NCBI GenBank assembly: GCA_002386585.1
Contig: DGIZ01000066.1
Location: 395-12,803, forward strand
Source of the DNA: Brevundimonas sp. UBA4609
GTDB taxonomy: Bacteria; Pseudomonadota; Alphaproteobacteria; Caulobacterales; Caulobacteraceae
Reading direction: 5' to 3'
Length of the DNA: 12,409 nucleotides
The notes under the pieces were generated by a model. It searched no databases. It was not told the DNA's origin and worked only from the letters and a program-made list of their open reading frames with translations. Below are positions 1-7,544 of the stretch, piece after piece (position 1 is the first letter of the stretch; each line of letters begins with the position of its first letter). The position numbers were made by a program, and so were the translations under genes.

Positions 1-939
1 GACAAGACCGGCACCCTGACCGAGGGCCGCCCGCGCATCACCGACGTCGTCCCGGTCGACGACGTCGACGAGGCGACGCTGCTGTCGGTCGCCGTGGCGG
101 TCGAACGCCTCAGCGACCACCCGTTGGCCGCCGCCATCGCCCGTGATGGCGCTGAACGCCTGGGCGCCGTCGCGATCCAGACCGCTTCCAGTCTGGACAG
201 TCTGACCGGCAAGGGCGTCTCGGCCCAACTGGACGGCCAGACCATTCTGATCGGCAAGCCCGAGATGTTCGGCGCCGACGGCGTGGCTCCCCTCGCCTCT
301 TCGACGGCGATGGCCGTGGACCGGCTGCGTGATCAGGGACGCACCCTGATGGTCGTGCGGCAGGGCGCGCGTGATCTGGGCGTCATCGGCCTATTGGACA
401 CGCCGCGCGCCAGCGCCCGCACAGCGCTGGACCGCCTGCGCGATCTGGGCGTCAAGCGCATGATCATGATCTCGGGCGACCATCAGAAGGCGGCCGAGGC
501 CATCGCCGGCCAGGTCGGCCTGACCGAGGCCTGGGGCGACCTGATGCCCGACGACAAGGTCGAGGCGATCAAGCGCCTGCGCGCCGAGTCCAAGGTCGCC
601 ATGGTCGGCGACGGGGTCAACGACGCCCCGGCCATGGCCACGGCCACGGTCGGCGTGGCCATGGGCGCGGCCGGGTCGGACGTGGCGCTGGAAACGGCCG
701 ATGTAGCGCTGATGGCGGACGACCTGTCACACCTTCCGTTCACCGTGGGCCTGAGCCGCCGCACCCGCGCGGTCATCCGTCAGAACCTGGTCGTCAGCCT
801 GGGCGTGGTCGCCTTCCTGGTGCCGGCCACCATCTTCGGCCTCGGCATCGGCCCGGCGGTGGCCCTGCATGAGGGTTCGACCCTGCTGGTGGTGTTCAAC
901 GCCCTGCGCCTGCTGGCCTATCGCGACCGTTCCGCCTGA
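1..939 (+). CDS. P1B-type heavy-metal-translocating ATPase, C-terminal part (5' end outside window)
   Basis: This inner-membrane pump would export a divalent transition metal at the cost of ATP. Translation in frame 1 opens with DKTGTLTEG, so the first codon is the phosphorylated Asp; the metal-binding N-terminus and the first membrane helices lie upstream of the window. Visible motifs in order are the P1B-specific His-Pro pair (SDHPLA, bases 112-129), the ISGD turn of the P domain (about 472-483), and the hinge GDGVNDAP (607-630). Two C-terminal membrane helices follow, the last containing HEGST (868-882) and then LLVVFNALRLL. From family knowledge, HEG(G/S)T in the last helix is typical of the P1B-4 subgroup (Co/Zn/Cd/Ni), whereas Cu pumps and P1B-2 Zn/Cd pumps carry other residues there. 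The diagnostic TM4 motif (SPC versus CPC) is not in the window, so the metal is unresolved. The stop lies 50 bases before ku on the same strand. Confidence 0.93.
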   Translation, partial: DKTGTLTEGRPRITDVVPVDDVDEATLLSVAVAVERLSDHPLAAAIARDGAERLGAVAIQTASSLDSLTGKGVSAQLDGQTILIGKPEMFGADGVAPLASSTAMAVDRLRDQGRTLMVVRQGARDLGVIGLLDTPRASARTALDRLRDLGVKRMIMISGDHQKAAEAIAGQVGLTEAWGDLMPDDKVEAIKRLRAESKVAMVGDGVNDAPAMATATVGVAMGAAGSDVALETADVALMADDLSHLPFTVGLSRRTRAVIRQNLVVSLGVVAFLVPATIFGLGIGPAVALHEGSTLLVVFNALRLLAYRDRSA

Positions 940-976
940 GCGCGAACATATCTCCGCGCCGGGCATTTAGCCTGTC

Positions 977-982
977 GAGGAG
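977..982 (+). promoter_or_regulatory. Ribosome binding site of ku
   Basis: GAGGAG lies seven bases before the ATG at 990. It is one of the strongest Shine-Dalgarno matches in the window and fixes the ku start; no earlier in-frame start is needed. Confidence 0.75.
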
Positions 983-989
983 AACCGAC

Positions 990-1823
990 ATGGCCGCTCG
1001 CCCGACATGGCAAGGACATCTGAAACTGTCGCTCGTCACCTGCCCGGTGGCGCTCTACACCGCGACGACCAGCGCCGCCGACGTGCGCTTTCACCTGATC
1101 AATCCGGATACGCACAACCGCATCCGCATGGTGCCGACCGATCCCGACGCCGGTCCGGTGGAGCGCAGTCACCTGGTGCGCGGCTATGAGGTGTCCAAGG
1201 ACGAATACGTCCTGTTCGACGACGCCGATTTCGACAAGGTGCGGCTGGACAGCACCAAGACCATCGCCATCGACAAGTTCGTGGACGAGGCCGAGATCGA
1301 CCGCCTGTATTGGGACGATCCCTTCTTCGTCGTCCCGGAAAAGGGAGCCGGCGTCGAGGCCTTCGCCGTGATCCGCGACGCCATGCAGAAACAGGGCAAG
1401 GTGGCGCTGGGCCAGCTTGTCCTGCGCGGCAAGGAACGCCAGCTGGCGCTGGAGGTACGCGGCAAGGGCCTGCTGGCCTACACCCTGCGCGCCCATGACG
1501 AGGTGCGCGACGCCGACGACTATTTCGACGACATTCCCCAGGTGAAGGCCGACGCCGACATGGTCGAGATCGCCGCCCGCATCATCGCCCAGAAGGAGGC
1601 CGACTTCGACCCGACCGCCTTCAAGGATCGCTACGACGACGCCCTGCGCGAGATGATCAAGGCCAAGACCAAGGGCGGCAAGGGTCTGGTCGACGTGGCC
1701 GAGCCGGACGACACCAACGTCATCGACCTGATGGCGGCGCTGAAGAACAGCCTGAAGGGTTCGGCGGGAGGGGCCCGCAAGCCGGCGGTGAAGAAGCCGG
1801 CGCCGCGCAAGAAGTCGGCCTGA
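990..1823 (+). CDS. ku: Ku DNA end-binding protein of bacterial NHEJ
   Basis: Bacterial Ku forms a homodimeric ring that threads onto double-strand DNA ends, protects them and recruits LigD. The 277-residue product is of usual length for the family. It begins with the typical Ku core (ARPTWQGHLKLSLVTCPVALY, residues 3-23). It continues through YVLFDDADFDKV and the conserved YFDDIP region (about residues 175-180) to the C-terminal core helix NVIDLMAALKNSL (about 243-255). The tail from about residue 258 is rich in Lys, Arg, Pro and Ala (KKPAPRKKSA); such basic tails in bacterial Ku assist DNA binding and LigD stimulation. The start is supported by GAGGAG at 977-982. The gene runs convergently into ligD, whose stop is 3 bases away, which strongly supports the assignment. 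It may be read from a promoter in the 50-base gap behind the ATPase gene or by read-through; I see no convincing promoter. Confidence 0.96.
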   Translation: MAARPTWQGHLKLSLVTCPVALYTATTSAADVRFHLINPDTHNRIRMVPTDPDAGPVERSHLVRGYEVSKDEYVLFDDADFDKVRLDSTKTIAIDKFVDEAEIDRLYWDDPFFVVPEKGAGVEAFAVIRDAMQKQGKVALGQLVLRGKERQLALEVRGKGLLAYTLRAHDEVRDADDYFDDIPQVKADADMVEIAARIIAQKEADFDPTAFKDRYDDALREMIKAKTKGGKGLVDVAEPDDTNVIDLMAALKNSLKGSAGGARKPAVKKPAPRKKSA

Positions 1824-1848
1824 GCGTCACTCCACGCCCATCTTGCGC
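1805..1848. terminator. Inverted repeat spanning the ku and ligD stop codons (possible bidirectional terminator)
   Basis: GCGCAAGA (1805-1812) is perfectly complementary to TCTTGCGC (1841-1848). The 28-base loop contains both stop codons and a smaller GCGT/ACGC stem (1824-1827 with 1834-1837). The arms are coding sequence of both genes: the Lys-rich ku tail and the last codons of ligD. There is no T-run on either side, so intrinsic termination is uncertain; it is simply the only structure available between the two 3' ends. Confidence 0.3.
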
Positions 1849-4361
1849 AGGGCGGGTCTCAGGCTGACGGCGGCGGCGCGGAAATCGGCCCACGGATCGG
1901 GCCGCCCAAGCAGTTCGGGCCAGACCCACAGATTGTAGTCCGCAGGCCTCAGTCCCGGTTTCACCTGATCCCACGACAGGGGAAAGGCGATCCCCGCCGT
2001 CGGCCGCGCACGCGGGGACCAGGGCGCCACGGCGGTAGCCATCCGGCCGTTGCGCAGATAGTCGATGAAGATCTTTCCGCCCCTCGCCTTCTTGGCCAGG
2101 GTGGTGGTGAAGCGGTCGGGCGCCTCGACCCTGATCGCCTCGGACACGGCCTTGGCGAAGGCCTTGTTCTGCTCCCATGTCACGCGGGAACGGCCGTCGG
2201 CGCGGATCGGCGCGACCACATGAAGGCCCTTGCCGCCCGTCGTCTTGACGAAGGGGGTGAGGCCCAGCGCCTCGAGCCTAGCCTTCACCACGCCGGATGC
2301 GGCGATCACATCGTCGAATTCCAGCCCCACGTCGGGGTCCAGATCGAAGGTGATCTGGTCCGGCGTCTCGGGATCGCCCGGCTTGCAGCCCCAGGGGTGG
2401 AGCTCCAGTCCGCCCGACTGGGCGACGGCGGCCAGGCCGCCGACATCGACCACGGCGACGTATGGGGTGCGCGCCTTGACGTCGATCAGCTTCAATCGAG
2501 GATTGGAGCCCGCCATGGCGTGGCGCTGGAAGAAGGTTTCGCCCTCAATGCCGTCCGGCGCCCGGATGATGGAGACGGGCCGATCCGCCACGTGAGGCAG
2601 CAGACGCTCGGCCGCCGCCTCGAAGTAGCGCGCCAGATCGGCCTTGGTGATGGGCGGACGTCCTTCGCTCGCTGGCCACAGCACCTTGTCGGGACTGGAG
2701 ATGACGACGCCCGCCACGGTGACCTTGTCGCCCTTCCTCGAAGCCGGCGGCGACGCGGGCGGCTGGGGCGGCGCCGTCACGTCCTCGGCGGTCTTGTCGT
2801 CGCGCAGGCCCTTGAAGGCCGCCTGCCGCAGCGACCCGGACTCGGTGTAGCCGCCGTGCTCGATCTCCGCGACCAGCCTCGGCTTCACCCAGTGAATATC
2901 CTTGCCGCCTTCGGGCGCGCCTGCGCCGGTAAAGGGGCTCTTGTCCGCCGCCTCGGCCTTCAGCGCCGGGATGAGCAACCGGGTCGCCGCCTCGCCGAAG
3001 CCCGTCCCCACCCGGCCGAGGTATCTCAGCCCGCCCTTCTCGCGCACCCCGACCAGCAGCGACCGAAACCGACGGCCGCTCTCCGACGACCAGCCGCCGA
3101 TGATGACCTCGTCGCGCCCCCGGCACTTGGACTTGACCCAGGTCGAGGACCGCCCGGCGTGATAGGGCGCATCCAGCTTCTTGGAGATCACGCCCTCCAG
3201 ATGCATCCGGCAGGCGCTTTCCAGCACGGCCTGCCCCGTAGAGGCGAAATGCTCGACGTAACGCAGACACTCGGCTCCTTTTGCGCCGATCCGGTCGATA
3301 TAGGCCTGCAGCCGCGCCTTGCGATGTGACAGGGGCAGCTTGCGCAGGTCCTCAGCCCCTTCGAACAACAGGTCGAAGGCGAAGTAGACCAGCCGCCCCG
3401 TATCCCCCTCGGATATCGCCGCCTGAAGGGCGCTGAAGTCCGGCATGTGGTCGTCGTCGAGGGCGCATAGTTCGCCGTCGATCACCGCATCGGGCCAGCC
3501 GGCCGCATCCGCCCCCAGCTCAGGAAAACGATCGGTCCAGTCCAGGCCCTTGCGGGTCCGCAGCACCGCCTGGCCGCCGCCGACCCCGATCTGCAGCCGA
3601 TAGCCGTCGAACTTGATCTCATGCGCCCAACCGGCCGCCGAGGGCGGGTGATCGACCGCCTTGCACAGTTGGATCGGGACGAAGGCGTGCGGCCGCTTCG
3701 CCCTGGTCGCCGCCTTCGACGATGCAGGCTTGGGCGGCGCCTTGCGGCGGGTCGGCTTGGAGGACGTCCATTGCGCGTCGCCCTCGGCGATCTGGGCCAG
3801 GGAGCGGCCGGTCGTCACCGAGGCGTCGATCTCGGCCAGGGCGTCGCCCTCGCCGGCGACGGCGTGCTCGTCCTTCTCCTTCAGCAGCAGCCAGTTGTTG
3901 CGCTTGGACGGCTTGCCGCGGTCGCTCTTCAGCCGGATCAGCGCCCATTTGCCCTTCAGCCGCTCGCCGTGAAGCATCATCTTGATCTGGCCGCGCGCCC
4001 AGGCGGCTGCGAGGCCCGCCTCCTGCGGCTCCCAGGTTCCGACGTCCCAGAGCTGCACCGTGCCCGCGCCGTAGTTGCCCGCCGGGATCGTCCCCTCGAA
4101 CCCGCCGTAGTCCAGCGGATGATCCTCGACCTCGACCGCCAGGCGCTTGACCGAAGGGTCGCGCGACGGGGCCTTGGTCACGGCCCAGGACTTCAGCACG
4201 CCGTCCGCCTCGATGCGGAAGTCGTAGTGCAGCCGTGTCGCCGCATGGCGCTGGATCACGAAGCGAAGCGCGCCCTGGGCCCCGGTTCGGCGAGCGCCCT
4301 TGGGTTCCGGCGTCTCCTCGAAACGCCGCTTGGCCTGATAGGTCTTCAGTTCGCCGCGCAT
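1827..4361 (-). CDS. ligD: Multifunctional ATP-dependent DNA ligase LigD (phosphoesterase-ligase-polymerase)
   Basis: LigD processes, fills in and seals broken DNA ends held by Ku. The 844-residue protein has the three-domain order of the Pseudomonas enzyme. (1) The 3'-phosphoesterase domain (about 30-170) has H39, H45, D47, R49, H81 and Y85 in the same spacing as the known catalytic set. (2) The ATP-dependent ligase domain (about 225-525) has motif I EIKFDGYR with nucleophile K250, DGE at 295-297, EGVISKK at 389-395 and motif V WVKSKC. (3) The primase-like polymerase domain (about 545-844) has the metal-binding DLD at 673-675, TTGGKGLHV at 707-715 and IDYLRN at 766-771. Basic and Pro/Ala-rich linkers separate the domains (about 200-222 and 529-545). 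The N-terminus LKTYQAKRRFEETPEP is family-typical, so the ATG at 4361 is favoured although no good Shine-Dalgarno precedes it. All catalytic residues I can place are intact. Confidence 0.97.
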   Translation of the reverse strand: MRGELKTYQAKRRFEETPEPKGARRTGAQGALRFVIQRHAATRLHYDFRIEADGVLKSWAVTKAPSRDPSVKRLAVEVEDHPLDYGGFEGTIPAGNYGAGTVQLWDVGTWEPQEAGLAAAWARGQIKMMLHGERLKGKWALIRLKSDRGKPSKRNNWLLLKEKDEHAVAGEGDALAEIDASVTTGRSLAQIAEGDAQWTSSKPTRRKAPPKPASSKAATRAKRPHAFVPIQLCKAVDHPPSAAGWAHEIKFDGYRLQIGVGGGQAVLRTRKGLDWTDRFPELGADAAGWPDAVIDGELCALDDDHMPDFSALQAAISEGDTGRLVYFAFDLLFEGAEDLRKLPLSHRKARLQAYIDRIGAKGAECLRYVEHFASTGQAVLESACRMHLEGVISKKLDAPYHAGRSSTWVKSKCRGRDEVIIGGWSSESGRRFRSLLVGVREKGGLRYLGRVGTGFGEAATRLLIPALKAEAADKSPFTGAGAPEGGKDIHWVKPRLVAEIEHGGYTESGSLRQAAFKGLRDDKTAEDVTAPPQPPASPPASRKGDKVTVAGVVISSPDKVLWPASEGRPPITKADLARYFEAAAERLLPHVADRPVSIIRAPDGIEGETFFQRHAMAGSNPRLKLIDVKARTPYVAVVDVGGLAAVAQSGGLELHPWGCKPGDPETPDQITFDLDPDVGLEFDDVIAASGVVKARLEALGLTPFVKTTGGKGLHVVAPIRADGRSRVTWEQNKAFAKAVSEAIRVEAPDRFTTTLAKKARGGKIFIDYLRNGRMATAVAPWSPRARPTAGIAFPLSWDQVKPGLRPADYNLWVWPELLGRPDPWADFRAAAVSLRPALRKMGVE

Positions 4362-4380
4362 GGACGATTAATCCGCCTAT

Positions 4381-4417
4381 GCGCAAACCGTTGCGCTGAC
4401 GGCCCCTCGATCGTCAG
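4381..4417. promoter_or_regulatory. Two abutting inverted repeats upstream of ligD
   Basis: The spacer between the iron permease gene and ligD holds GCGCAA-ACCG-TTGCGC (4381-4396). It is followed, sharing one base, by CTGACG-N10-CGTCAG (4396-4417). They begin about 20 bases before the ligD start codon. They could be operator half-sites or RNA hairpins that weaken read-through from the permease gene. No clear sigma-70 boxes were recognised, so function is unknown. Confidence 0.3.
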
Positions 4418-4475
4418 TCGCCGAAAATCTCCGCCAGGCGCGCAGCCGTGTCTCGCCCCGTCGGCCCCGGCGTCT

Positions 4476-4901
4476 TCACGTCTTGGCGTCGGTCTCGAGG
4501 CGCGGCGCCGGGCGGCCCCTGACCGCCCGCGCGGGTTGTCCGGCATGGATGTCGCGCCCGCGGCGTTCGACCTCCCGCAGGATGACCGCCAGTTCCTTGT
4601 CCGTCAGATGCTCGATGCCGATGAAGCCCGCGTCGGCCTTTTTCACCGCATAGATCAACTCGTCCATCTTGGCGTGCATGGCGGCGGCGTCGCGGTTCTG
4701 GGTGTTCTGGATCAGGAAAACCATCAGGAAGGTGACGATGGTGGTGCCGGTGTTGATGACCAGCTGCCACGTCTGGTCAAAGTGGAACAGCGGCCCCGTC
4801 ACGGCCCACAGCACCACCACCGCCAGGCAGATGATGAAGGTCCACGGCCGTCCCGCCAGCTTGGCCGTTGTGTTCGCCAGATGGTTGAACAGCTTTTCCA
4901 T
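4476..4901 (-). CDS. Low affinity iron permease family membrane protein
   Basis: This 141-residue protein matches the small bacterial proteins of the low-affinity iron permease family (Pfam Iron_permease), named after yeast Fet4; transport by the short bacterial members is largely unproven. Two membrane helices are visible, about residues 19-39 (FIICLAVVVLWAVTGPLF) and 46-66. They flank the hallmark FDQTWQLVINTGTTIVTFLM and are followed by VFLIQNTQNRDAAAMHAKMDELI, the best-conserved stretch of the family. After this comes a soluble tail with DAGFIGIEHLTDKELAVILREVERR and a basic, low-complexity C-terminus. The start matches the usual family N-terminus (short, then AGRPWTF) but lacks a Shine-Dalgarno, and a strong hairpin ends on the base before the ATG. 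The gene lies 45 bases downstream of the peptidase gene and 114 bases upstream of ligD, all on the minus strand. Confidence 0.88.
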   Translation of the reverse strand: MEKLFNHLANTTAKLAGRPWTFIICLAVVVLWAVTGPLFHFDQTWQLVINTGTTIVTFLMVFLIQNTQNRDAAAMHAKMDELIYAVKKADAGFIGIEHLTDKELAVILREVERRGRDIHAGQPARAVRGRPAPRLETDAKT

Positions 4902-4940
4902 TCCGGCGGAACGGCGGCCGCAGGGCCGGGTTCCGCCGGA
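4902..4940 (-). promoter_or_regulatory. Strong hairpin between peptidase stop and iron-permease start
   Basis: TCCGGCGGAAC (4902-4912) and GTTCCGCCGGA (4930-4940) are perfect 11-base complements. Inside them CGGCC (4915-4919) pairs with GGCCG (4924-4928) around a GCAG loop, so the structure is almost fully paired. On the minus-strand transcript it begins 6 bases after the peptidase stop and ends directly at the base before the permease ATG. No U-run follows, so it is not a classical terminator. It may block the ribosome site or stabilise the upstream mRNA. Confidence 0.5.
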
Positions 4941-4946
4941 TCAGGC

Positions 4947-7229
4947 TCATTCGCTGGCGGCGGGCGCACGCGTCCCGATGGTGCGGTCCAGGAAGTCCAG
5001 ATAGGTGCGCCACTGGTGCAGTTGGCGGTCATTGCCCCGGATGCCGTGGCGCTGGCCCGGATAGAGCATGGTCTCGAAGGGGATGCTCTTTTCCTGCAGG
5101 GCGTTCAGCACCCGCGTGGTGTTCTCGAAGATGACGTTGTCGTCGGCCATGCCGTGCATCAGCAGCAGCCGCCCGGTCATGTTGTCGAGACGCCCCAGAA
5201 CGTCAGACGCCGCATAGCCCGCCACATTGCCCTGCGGCGTGGACATATAGCGTTCGGTATAGGCGGTGTCATACAGGCTCCATTCCGTCGGCGGGGCCCC
5301 GGCCAGAGCCGCCGCCAGCCCCATCTTCGGCTCCGTCAGGGCCATCAGGCTCATGAAGCCGCCATAGGACCAGCCCATGATGGCGATGCGGTCGGCGTCG
5401 ACATAGGGCAGCGAGCGCAGATAGTCGGCACCGATGACCTGATCCTCGATCTCGGGCTGCCCCATCTTCAGATAGAGGGCCTGTTTGAAGGCGGCCGAAC
5501 GGTCGCCTTCGCCCCGGTTGTCCAGACGGAAGACGATATAGCCCGCCTCGGTCAGCAGCTGGTTGGTCGCCGGCTGCCAGGCGTTCTTCACCCCGCCGCC
5601 CGACGGGCCGCCATAGACCTGCATGACGACCGGATAGCGTTTGGACGGGTCAAAGCCCGGCGGAGTGGTCATCTGCCACATCAGCGTCTCGCCGTGGCTC
5701 TGCAGCGTGCCGAAGCTCGGCTTCTGCTGGCGCTCGGCATAGGGCCAGAAGGGGTGGCCGGGCTGGAGCTTGTTCTCCTCGATCCAGCGCACGCGCTGGC
5801 CGTTGATCGAATACAGCGCCGACTGCGCCGGGGTGTTCACGTCGGTATAGTTGCCGACATAGGCCGTGCCGGTGTTGTTGACCGAGGCGCTCCACCAGCC
5901 GCCGCGCGGGGTGACTTCGGTCGGGTTCAGCGTCCGCCTGTAGCTGGTTCGGAACAGCTGCTGCTCGATCGGATATTCCTTGCCGTCGCGCATGGAGGCG
6001 GTGAAGAAGACCTCGCCCGTGTCCTGATTGACGCCGTCCAGCGCCTTGACCGGATAGTCGCCGCGCGTGACGGCCCGCAGCTGACGCCCGTCCTTGTTGT
6101 AGAGATACAGGTGACGCCATCCGCTCTCCTCGCTGGACCAGATGAAGTTGCCGTCCTTCAGCGCCTTGAAATCATGGGTGACGTTGACCCAGGCGGGCGA
6201 GGTCTGGCTGGCGATCACCCGGCTGGCGCCCGTGGCCGGATCGACGCTGAGCAGGTCCAGCCGCTTCTGATCGCGCGACAGGCGCTGGACATAGGCGACC
6301 GAGCCGTCCGCCGCCCAGTTCACCCGACCCAGATAGATGTCCGTGTCAGCGCCCAGATCGACCTTGACCCGCTGACCGCCCTGCACGTCCTGAACATACA
6401 GTTCGACGACGGCATTGGGCCGTCCGGCGCGAGGGTAGCGCTGCTGGGCCACCGAGGCGCCGCCGCCGGTGATGTCCAGACGCGGGATCACGTCAACGGG
6501 GCTCTCGTCCGTGCGTTGCAGGGCGATGTAGCGCTCGTTCGGGCTCCACCAGTAGCCGGTATCGCGGTCCAGCTCCTCCTGGGCGATGAACTCGGCGGCG
6601 CCCCAAGTGATCAGGTCCTTGCCGTCGGTGGTGATGGCCTGTTCGGCGCCCGTCTCCAGATTGACCACGAACAGGTTCTGGTCGCGCACGAAGCTGACGA
6701 AGGCCCCCTTGGGCGACACCTTGGCGTCGATCTCATCGGCCGCCGTCTCGGTCAGGCGCCGCACCGAGCCGTCGGCGCGGTTGGCCAGGAAGACGTCGCC
6801 TTCCAGCGGCGCCAGGATGTAGCGGCCCTGCTCGTCCCACGAATATTCGACCACGCCGCGCTGGGAAATCCGCATCCGCTCGCGCCGCGCCTTCTCGGCC
6901 TCGGACAGTTCGCCCGCGTCGGGAACCAGGGCGCGGGCGTCGATCAGCTTGAACGGCTCGCCGCCCTTCACCGGCGCGGCCCACAGGTCCAGCACGTCCA
7001 CGTCGTCCTCGCGCGAGCGCAGGAAGGCGACCAGTTCGCCGTCGGGCGACAGGCTGACGCCCTTGGCCACCGGCCCGGCCAGTGACGGATTGGCGAACAC
7101 CCGCTCGACCGTCAGGATCGAGGACGCGGGCGCCGTGGCGGCGGGAGGCGTAGCGGGCTGAGGGGTCGATTGTGCGAACGCCGGGGTCGCAGCCATCAGG
7201 ATCGTCGAGGCGAGAAGAAAAGTGCGCAT
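4947..7229 (-). CDS. Secreted dipeptidyl peptidase IV-like serine peptidase (family S9)
   Basis: The enzyme would remove N-terminal dipeptides, typically X-Pro, from peptides in the periplasm or outside. Starting from the ATG at 7229 gives 760 residues with a clear signal peptide (MRTFLLASTILMAATPAFA, cut before Q20), which decides the start; the open frame continues 110 codons further upstream only through repeat sequence. Residues about 40-500 form the DPPIV-type beta-propeller, with repeated SPDG/SPNE-type blades. They include QEELDRDTGYWWSP with E218-E219, the pair that binds the substrate amino terminus in DPPIV. The alpha/beta-hydrolase domain (about 515-750) has nucleophile S621 in GWSYGG, D696 in HGMADDNV and H728 in PGQRHGI. 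Length and triad spacing fit S9B rather than prolyl oligopeptidase or acylaminoacyl peptidase. The gene is upstream of, and collinear with, the iron permease gene. Confidence 0.94.
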   Translation of the reverse strand: MRTFLLASTILMAATPAFAQSTPQPATPPAATAPASSILTVERVFANPSLAGPVAKGVSLSPDGELVAFLRSREDDVDVLDLWAAPVKGGEPFKLIDARALVPDAGELSEAEKARRERMRISQRGVVEYSWDEQGRYILAPLEGDVFLANRADGSVRRLTETAADEIDAKVSPKGAFVSFVRDQNLFVVNLETGAEQAITTDGKDLITWGAAEFIAQEELDRDTGYWWSPNERYIALQRTDESPVDVIPRLDITGGGASVAQQRYPRAGRPNAVVELYVQDVQGGQRVKVDLGADTDIYLGRVNWAADGSVAYVQRLSRDQKRLDLLSVDPATGASRVIASQTSPAWVNVTHDFKALKDGNFIWSSEESGWRHLYLYNKDGRQLRAVTRGDYPVKALDGVNQDTGEVFFTASMRDGKEYPIEQQLFRTSYRRTLNPTEVTPRGGWWSASVNNTGTAYVGNYTDVNTPAQSALYSINGQRVRWIEENKLQPGHPFWPYAERQQKPSFGTLQSHGETLMWQMTTPPGFDPSKRYPVVMQVYGGPSGGGVKNAWQPATNQLLTEAGYIVFRLDNRGEGDRSAAFKQALYLKMGQPEIEDQVIGADYLRSLPYVDADRIAIMGWSYGGFMSLMALTEPKMGLAAALAGAPPTEWSLYDTAYTERYMSTPQGNVAGYAASDVLGRLDNMTGRLLLMHGMADDNVIFENTTRVLNALQEKSIPFETMLYPGQRHGIRGNDRQLHQWRTYLDFLDRTIGTRAPAASE

Positions 7230-7244
7230 GGCGGCGAAGCTAGA

Positions 7245-7260
7245 GGCGGAATCTTCCGCC
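7245..7260. promoter_or_regulatory. 16-bp palindrome upstream of the peptidase gene (candidate operator)
   Basis: GGCGGAA-TC-TTCCGCC is a perfect 7-base inverted repeat with a 2-base centre. It lies 16-31 bases before the ATG at 7229, between that start and repeat copy A. The tight centre favours a protein-binding site over an RNA hairpin. The regulator is unknown and no promoter boxes could be placed with confidence. Confidence 0.4.
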
Positions 7261-7276
7261 GTCATCCGCAATTCGT

Positions 7277-7422
7277 CCTTCTCCCCTTGCGGGAGAAGGT
7301 GGCAGGCGAAGCCTGACGGATGAGGGGTCTCGCGACCTTTCCGACCACGCGGCTTTGGCCCCTGTCGGAGAAACCCCTCATCCGAGCCCTTCGGGCCCAC
7401 CTTCTCCCACAAGGGGAGAAGG
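7277..7422. repeat. Dispersed palindromic repeat, copy A (nested-palindrome, MITE/BIME-like)
   Basis: This 146-bp element has imperfect inverted arms at 7277-7328 and 7373-7422 around a 44-base centre. Each outer end is itself a perfect hairpin: CCTTCTCCC-CTTGC-GGGAGAAGG at the left and CCTTCTCCC-ACAAG-GGGAGAAGG at the right. The inner ends carry GGATGAGGGGT and its complement. A second copy lies at 8778-8920; the two left arms differ at one base in 52. No coding capacity is credible. It sits 48 bases upstream of the peptidase start codon, so that gene's promoter must lie inside it, beyond it, or squeezed in between. The intergenic stretch 7230-7620 otherwise holds only the 16-bp palindrome and the fpr leader. 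Confidence 0.85.
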
Positions 7423-7530
7423 GAGAAAAAGAGAGTCCAATTCGTCTGAATCGTCTGAAATCCCCTGCGGCTTGCGGCCGCATCTTCCTGGGCCGAAGCG
7501 CAGTATGGCACAGGCTTATAGGTAGGCTGG

Positions 7531-7544
7531 CCGATTGTGATCGG
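7531..7544. promoter_or_regulatory. Small inverted repeat in the fpr leader
   Basis: CCGAT-TGTG-ATCGG is a 5-base inverted repeat with a 4-base centre, about 77 bases upstream of the fpr start. Its size and position would suit an operator, but arms this short are expected by chance in GC-rich DNA, so it is only a note. Confidence 0.2.

Noticed and set aside
3621..7085. Very long plus-strand open frame (1154 codons) opposite ligD, the iron permease and the peptidase
   Set aside because: It lies antisense to three well-supported genes with catalytic motifs. Its translation is low-complexity, rich in Arg, Gly, Ala and His as expected for the reverse frame of GC-rich codons, and has no recognisable domain.
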